From assembly GCF_051209875.1 (NCBI RefSeq), contig NZ_JBNTQY010000001.1, forward strand, positions 3,906,001 to 3,970,000: a DNA stretch of 64,000 bases. Direction: 5' to 3'. Under the pieces are notes generated by a model. It had not been told where the DNA came from. It worked only from the letters and a program-made list of their open reading frames with translations, and made no database searches. Origin of the DNA: Emticicia sp051209875. GTDB lineage: Bacteria; Bacteroidota; Bacteroidia; Cytophagales; Spirosomataceae. Made by a program: the position numbers and the translations under genes. Of the stretch, positions 61,336 to 64,000 are shown one piece after another. The number at the start of each line of letters is the position of its first letter. The first letter of the stretch is position 1.

Positions 61336-61506
61336 TCTAAATTAATAAAGTGTGACTTATTTTATTCCATAAGCCGTCACTTCTTCTCAATTAAAATTCC
61401 CTTTTACAAGAAGGCCACCCACGCCTAAGTGCCTCCTCGCAGTCCACTCAACAGACAAGGGAGATACTCAATTTGTATTTTTATAGCACAATTTTGAAAA
61501 TTGCGT

Positions 61507-63519
61507 TTAGTTGTGCATTACTAAGAACTTATTGCTTGCCATTTTTCGGCCATTGACCGAAAGTTGGTAAAAATAAGTGCCTTCATTCCAAGTCAAGGTA
61601 CTCACTTTGATAGTTTTGTCATTGTTTTCTAAGCCAAAAGACGCAACTACTGTTCCTGAAAGATTGAAAAAAACCAATTTGGCTATCGGTAAACTTTCAG
61701 GTAAATTGTAATCAAGGGTTAGGTGGTCATCTGCTGGATTTGGGTAAAGTGCAGTAATCGTCACTTTGCTGAAATCATCATCAGGCAAAATAGTCACACT
61801 TTCACATTTACAAATGTTGTCTTTGAATTTACCATCTTTTTGTGGTATAATTTCAGTCATTGTCAGTTCTCTTTTTGTACTCAAAGCTTTGGTTTTACGA
61901 TCACGAGCAGCTACAAAATACGTTCCTGCTTGTGTTGGTGTAAATACACTGCCTGTGGCAATAGGTTTAGTAGCATTTTCATCATCAAACCAAACAACAT
62001 CTGTACCTTTTGCCGAGCTTATTACATTAAAAGTTGGTATGGCTGCTCCGCTTGTAAATGTTTCAACTTGGTTCAAAACTAAAGGTGTTTGTACCCCTGG
62101 TAAATTACAATTTGGAGCATTTACAATCTTATTGCTACTACATTTTCCTGAAATATCCGTCGCTACCAAAGTTACGTTTGGCATAAATGCAGGAATGTTT
62201 TCAATGGTATAAAAGCTATTTCCATTGGCAACAACATATCCAGCACTCGATTGTAAAGGTAAACGATTCAAACGTTTGAGATAATCAATTGTTGTCGGGA
62301 AACCTATGTTGCTGGTAGCAGCATAAATTTGCTGAACAATACTCCAATCGTCATCCAATAATTTTACCCTGATATTATAGCTGTCAACTTTTTTATTACA
62401 ATAAATTGAATCAATGATGATTTTAGGGCCAGAACAACCTTCAACTGTAATTGGACAACAACTTCCCACATTACAAGAACCAACGAGTTTGGAAAAAGTA
62501 TATTCACCTCCTCTTAAAATATTCAAAGAACTATCCGAATTAACAGTGGCAATATCAGGCGAAGTATTTTTGTTAATTTCTTCATACACACCCGAAGAAA
62601 CATTTTTATAATACCATTTTACCCCTGCATACGATTTAAGAGCTACTTTATAATTTTCTCCTCTTTTCAATGATATTGGCACACTTACACAACTTACGCC
62701 ATAGTCATCACCCCCTTCTGCTGAATTACGAGCCTTAATATCTCTTTCTTTACCATTTTGTTTCCAGATATAAGAAGTTAAATACGACAAACCTTGTTGT
62801 GTTACTTTTGCCTTAACAACCAATTTGATGGTTTCGCCTCCATTAATAGCTCCAATACTCCAAAGCCCTCCATTAGAATCATACGCCCCTTTGTCGGAAT
62901 AATAATAAACAATTTTTAAACTACTACTAAGCAAAGTTTGAATATCAACACCTGTGGCAACTTTGCTTCCCTTATTCATGATGATGGTTGTGAAAGTCAC
63001 CGTTTCATCAACTTGAGGATTATGATTATCTACTGCTTGAATTAATTCTAATAGAGAATACTCAGCAAGTGTGGCAAAATTGACATGCTCTAAAGTGATT
63101 GTTTGTTCGGCAAAACAAGTTTCCGAATTATACATTCTGACTGTATAAGAGGTATAACTTTCAGGATTTGCTAAGCCTTTGATCTCGATTTCTTTTTTGA
63201 TTGGGTCAATTAATGTTGCATTCGCATAAGCCGCAGGTTTAGCTCCTTTTTCAAAAAAAGTATAGCGTTTAGCATTCTGAATGTTTGAGATGATTAATTT
63301 AGCATCGCTCACATTTGGCAATGTAACATCAACACTTCTCAGTGTGAATACAGGTGGCATACACGCTGCTTTCGTCAATTTGACTCGACCTTTGCTTGGA
63401 TTGAATCGTGCTTGTAAATCGTAGTTATTTGAGCTTAATAATATAAAACCCGAAAATAACAACAACATTACAAGTAGATTACCAAAGGTACGCTTTAGTA
63501 AACCTTGAAAATTTTGCAT
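61507..63519 (-). CDS. Secreted protein with T9SS type A sorting domain
   Basis: A 670-residue exported protein. After a signal-anchor (residues ~15-35, LLVMLLLFSGFILLSS) come a strand-rich domain, a DUF11-like domain with VDNHNPQVDETVTFTTII (~160-250), Cys-containing Ig-like units, and another Ig-like unit with DVVWFDDENATKPIATG. The last ~85 residues are a type A T9SS sorting domain: ITALYPNPADDHLTLDYN, VFFNLSGTVV and GTYFYQLSVNGRK. It is exported through the outer membrane and attached to the surface or released. It has no enzyme motif, so an adhesin or surface-layer role is likely. Confidence 0.9.
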   Translation of the reverse strand: MQNFQGLLKRTFGNLLVMLLLFSGFILLSSNNYDLQARFNPSKGRVKLTKAACMPPVFTLRSVDVTLPNVSDAKLIISNIQNAKRYTFFEKGAKPAAYANATLIDPIKKEIEIKGLANPESYTSYTVRMYNSETCFAEQTITLEHVNFATLAEYSLLELIQAVDNHNPQVDETVTFTTIIMNKGSKVATGVDIQTLLSSSLKIVYYYSDKGAYDSNGGLWSIGAINGGETIKLVVKAKVTQQGLSYLTSYIWKQNGKERDIKARNSAEGGDDYGVSCVSVPISLKRGENYKVALKSYAGVKWYYKNVSSGVYEEINKNTSPDIATVNSDSSLNILRGGEYTFSKLVGSCNVGSCCPITVEGCSGPKIIIDSIYCNKKVDSYNIRVKLLDDDWSIVQQIYAATSNIGFPTTIDYLKRLNRLPLQSSAGYVVANGNSFYTIENIPAFMPNVTLVATDISGKCSSNKIVNAPNCNLPGVQTPLVLNQVETFTSGAAIPTFNVISSAKGTDVVWFDDENATKPIATGSVFTPTQAGTYFVAARDRKTKALSTKRELTMTEIIPQKDGKFKDNICKCESVTILPDDDFSKVTITALYPNPADDHLTLDYNLPESLPIAKLVFFNLSGTVVASFGLENNDKTIKVSTLTWNEGTYFYQLSVNGRKMASNKFLVMHN

Positions 63520-64000
63520 ATAGAAAACTCAATAGCGTTTATAGAAACTCAATAGCGTTATAGTAAATTCACAGCAATAGTAAAACTCAATAGCAATTTG
63601 GCAATAGTGCCTTTTTAATATGGTTGGGACATAATTAAAAAAAAAGGGGACATTTAGTATTGATCACAAATGATACCGAAAGATAAGTATTTTTTTAGAA
63701 AAAATGATTAAAAGGTGTCGTTTTTTGATTGCTCAAAGTTGTTTTATTTTCTTAAAAAGAATTTTTTATAAAATTCAATAAATAATTTGGGAATTTTTAA
63801 AGCTCTGTTCTCTTGAAAAGCACTGGTATTTTTCTGCCCAAACTTTCTTTTTAATTCAAACCCCTTGAAATCAGAGGTTTAATCGAATTTTGTTTTAATT
63901 TGAAAAACAATGGCTGTTATTCAAAAAAGTGCTTTAATCATTAAGCCTATACAAAAATCGTAAAAGAAAAACGTTACAAGTGTAGTTTTCGATAAACTGC
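63520..64000. other. Upstream region of the T9SS cargo gene with short direct repeats
   Basis: Three copies of AAACTCAATAGC occur at 63525, 63545 and 63583 (20-bp and 38-bp intervals), a possible operator or slippage product. The rest of the 481 bp is AT-rich with no gene that I can support; a gene could lie beyond the window end. Confidence 0.4.

Overview
The window reads as chromosomal DNA of a low-GC Bacteroidota member, most likely Cytophagales. The evidence is a type IX secretion (T9SS) C-terminal sorting domain, giant 'ligand-beta' sensor kinases, OMP_b-brl_3, DUF3570, DUF4266, DUF5777 and DUF3500 families, TAnnTTTG-type -7 promoter boxes, and few classical Shine-Dalgarno sites. Genus cannot be told from sequence alone. 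No rRNA, tRNA, CRISPR array, prophage or intact insertion sequence was seen.

Layout. 1-2.4 kb: two exported Hcp-like proteins and two decayed genes. 2.4-9.7 kb: a sensor kinase/NarL-type regulator pair, divergent from a stand-alone LytTR regulator, an exported repeat protein and an M43-type metalloprotease. 9.8-19 kb: GH16 glucanase, YgiQ radical SAM protein, RhlE-type helicase, hemerythrin-like protein, YceI, dienelactone hydrolase, DUF3500. 19-24 kb: an OMP_b-brl_3 outer membrane protein divergent from a LytS/LytTR pair. 24-25.4 kb: a 41-bp tandem repeat and a DUF6261-like gene.

25.5-35.6 kb is the most unusual region. A 2052-residue exported Fn3/Ig protein ends in a conserved pre-toxin block plus a DUF6765-like C-terminal domain. 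Two small membrane proteins follow. Then comes an orphan cassette with the same pre-toxin block joined to an M23 peptidase domain and coupled to a lipoprotein gene. Last is a second orphan cassette cut by palindromic repeats. This is the architecture of a polymorphic toxin/immunity locus.

36.7-53.6 kb looks like an envelope redox region. An ECF sigma factor and a membrane partner (48.1-50.3 kb) lie near four copies of one promoter motif, ACCCCAC-N17-CGTAAT/CGTATA. Each copy is 34-40 bp before a start codon: the sigma gene itself, a DsbD-like gene, an outer membrane protein, and a seven-gene operon (Rieske, thioredoxin, ApbE, DUF4266, DUF3570, outer membrane protein, GDPD). A second Rieske, DUF5777, YceI and haem-motif protein cluster follows.

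53.7-64 kb: a Gly-rich exported protein, a VIT1/CCC1 transporter whose start is covered by a hairpin, two homologous candidate small RNAs, an OmpR/HAMP-kinase pair, an aldose-1-epimerase family protein, HslU, and a T9SS cargo protein.
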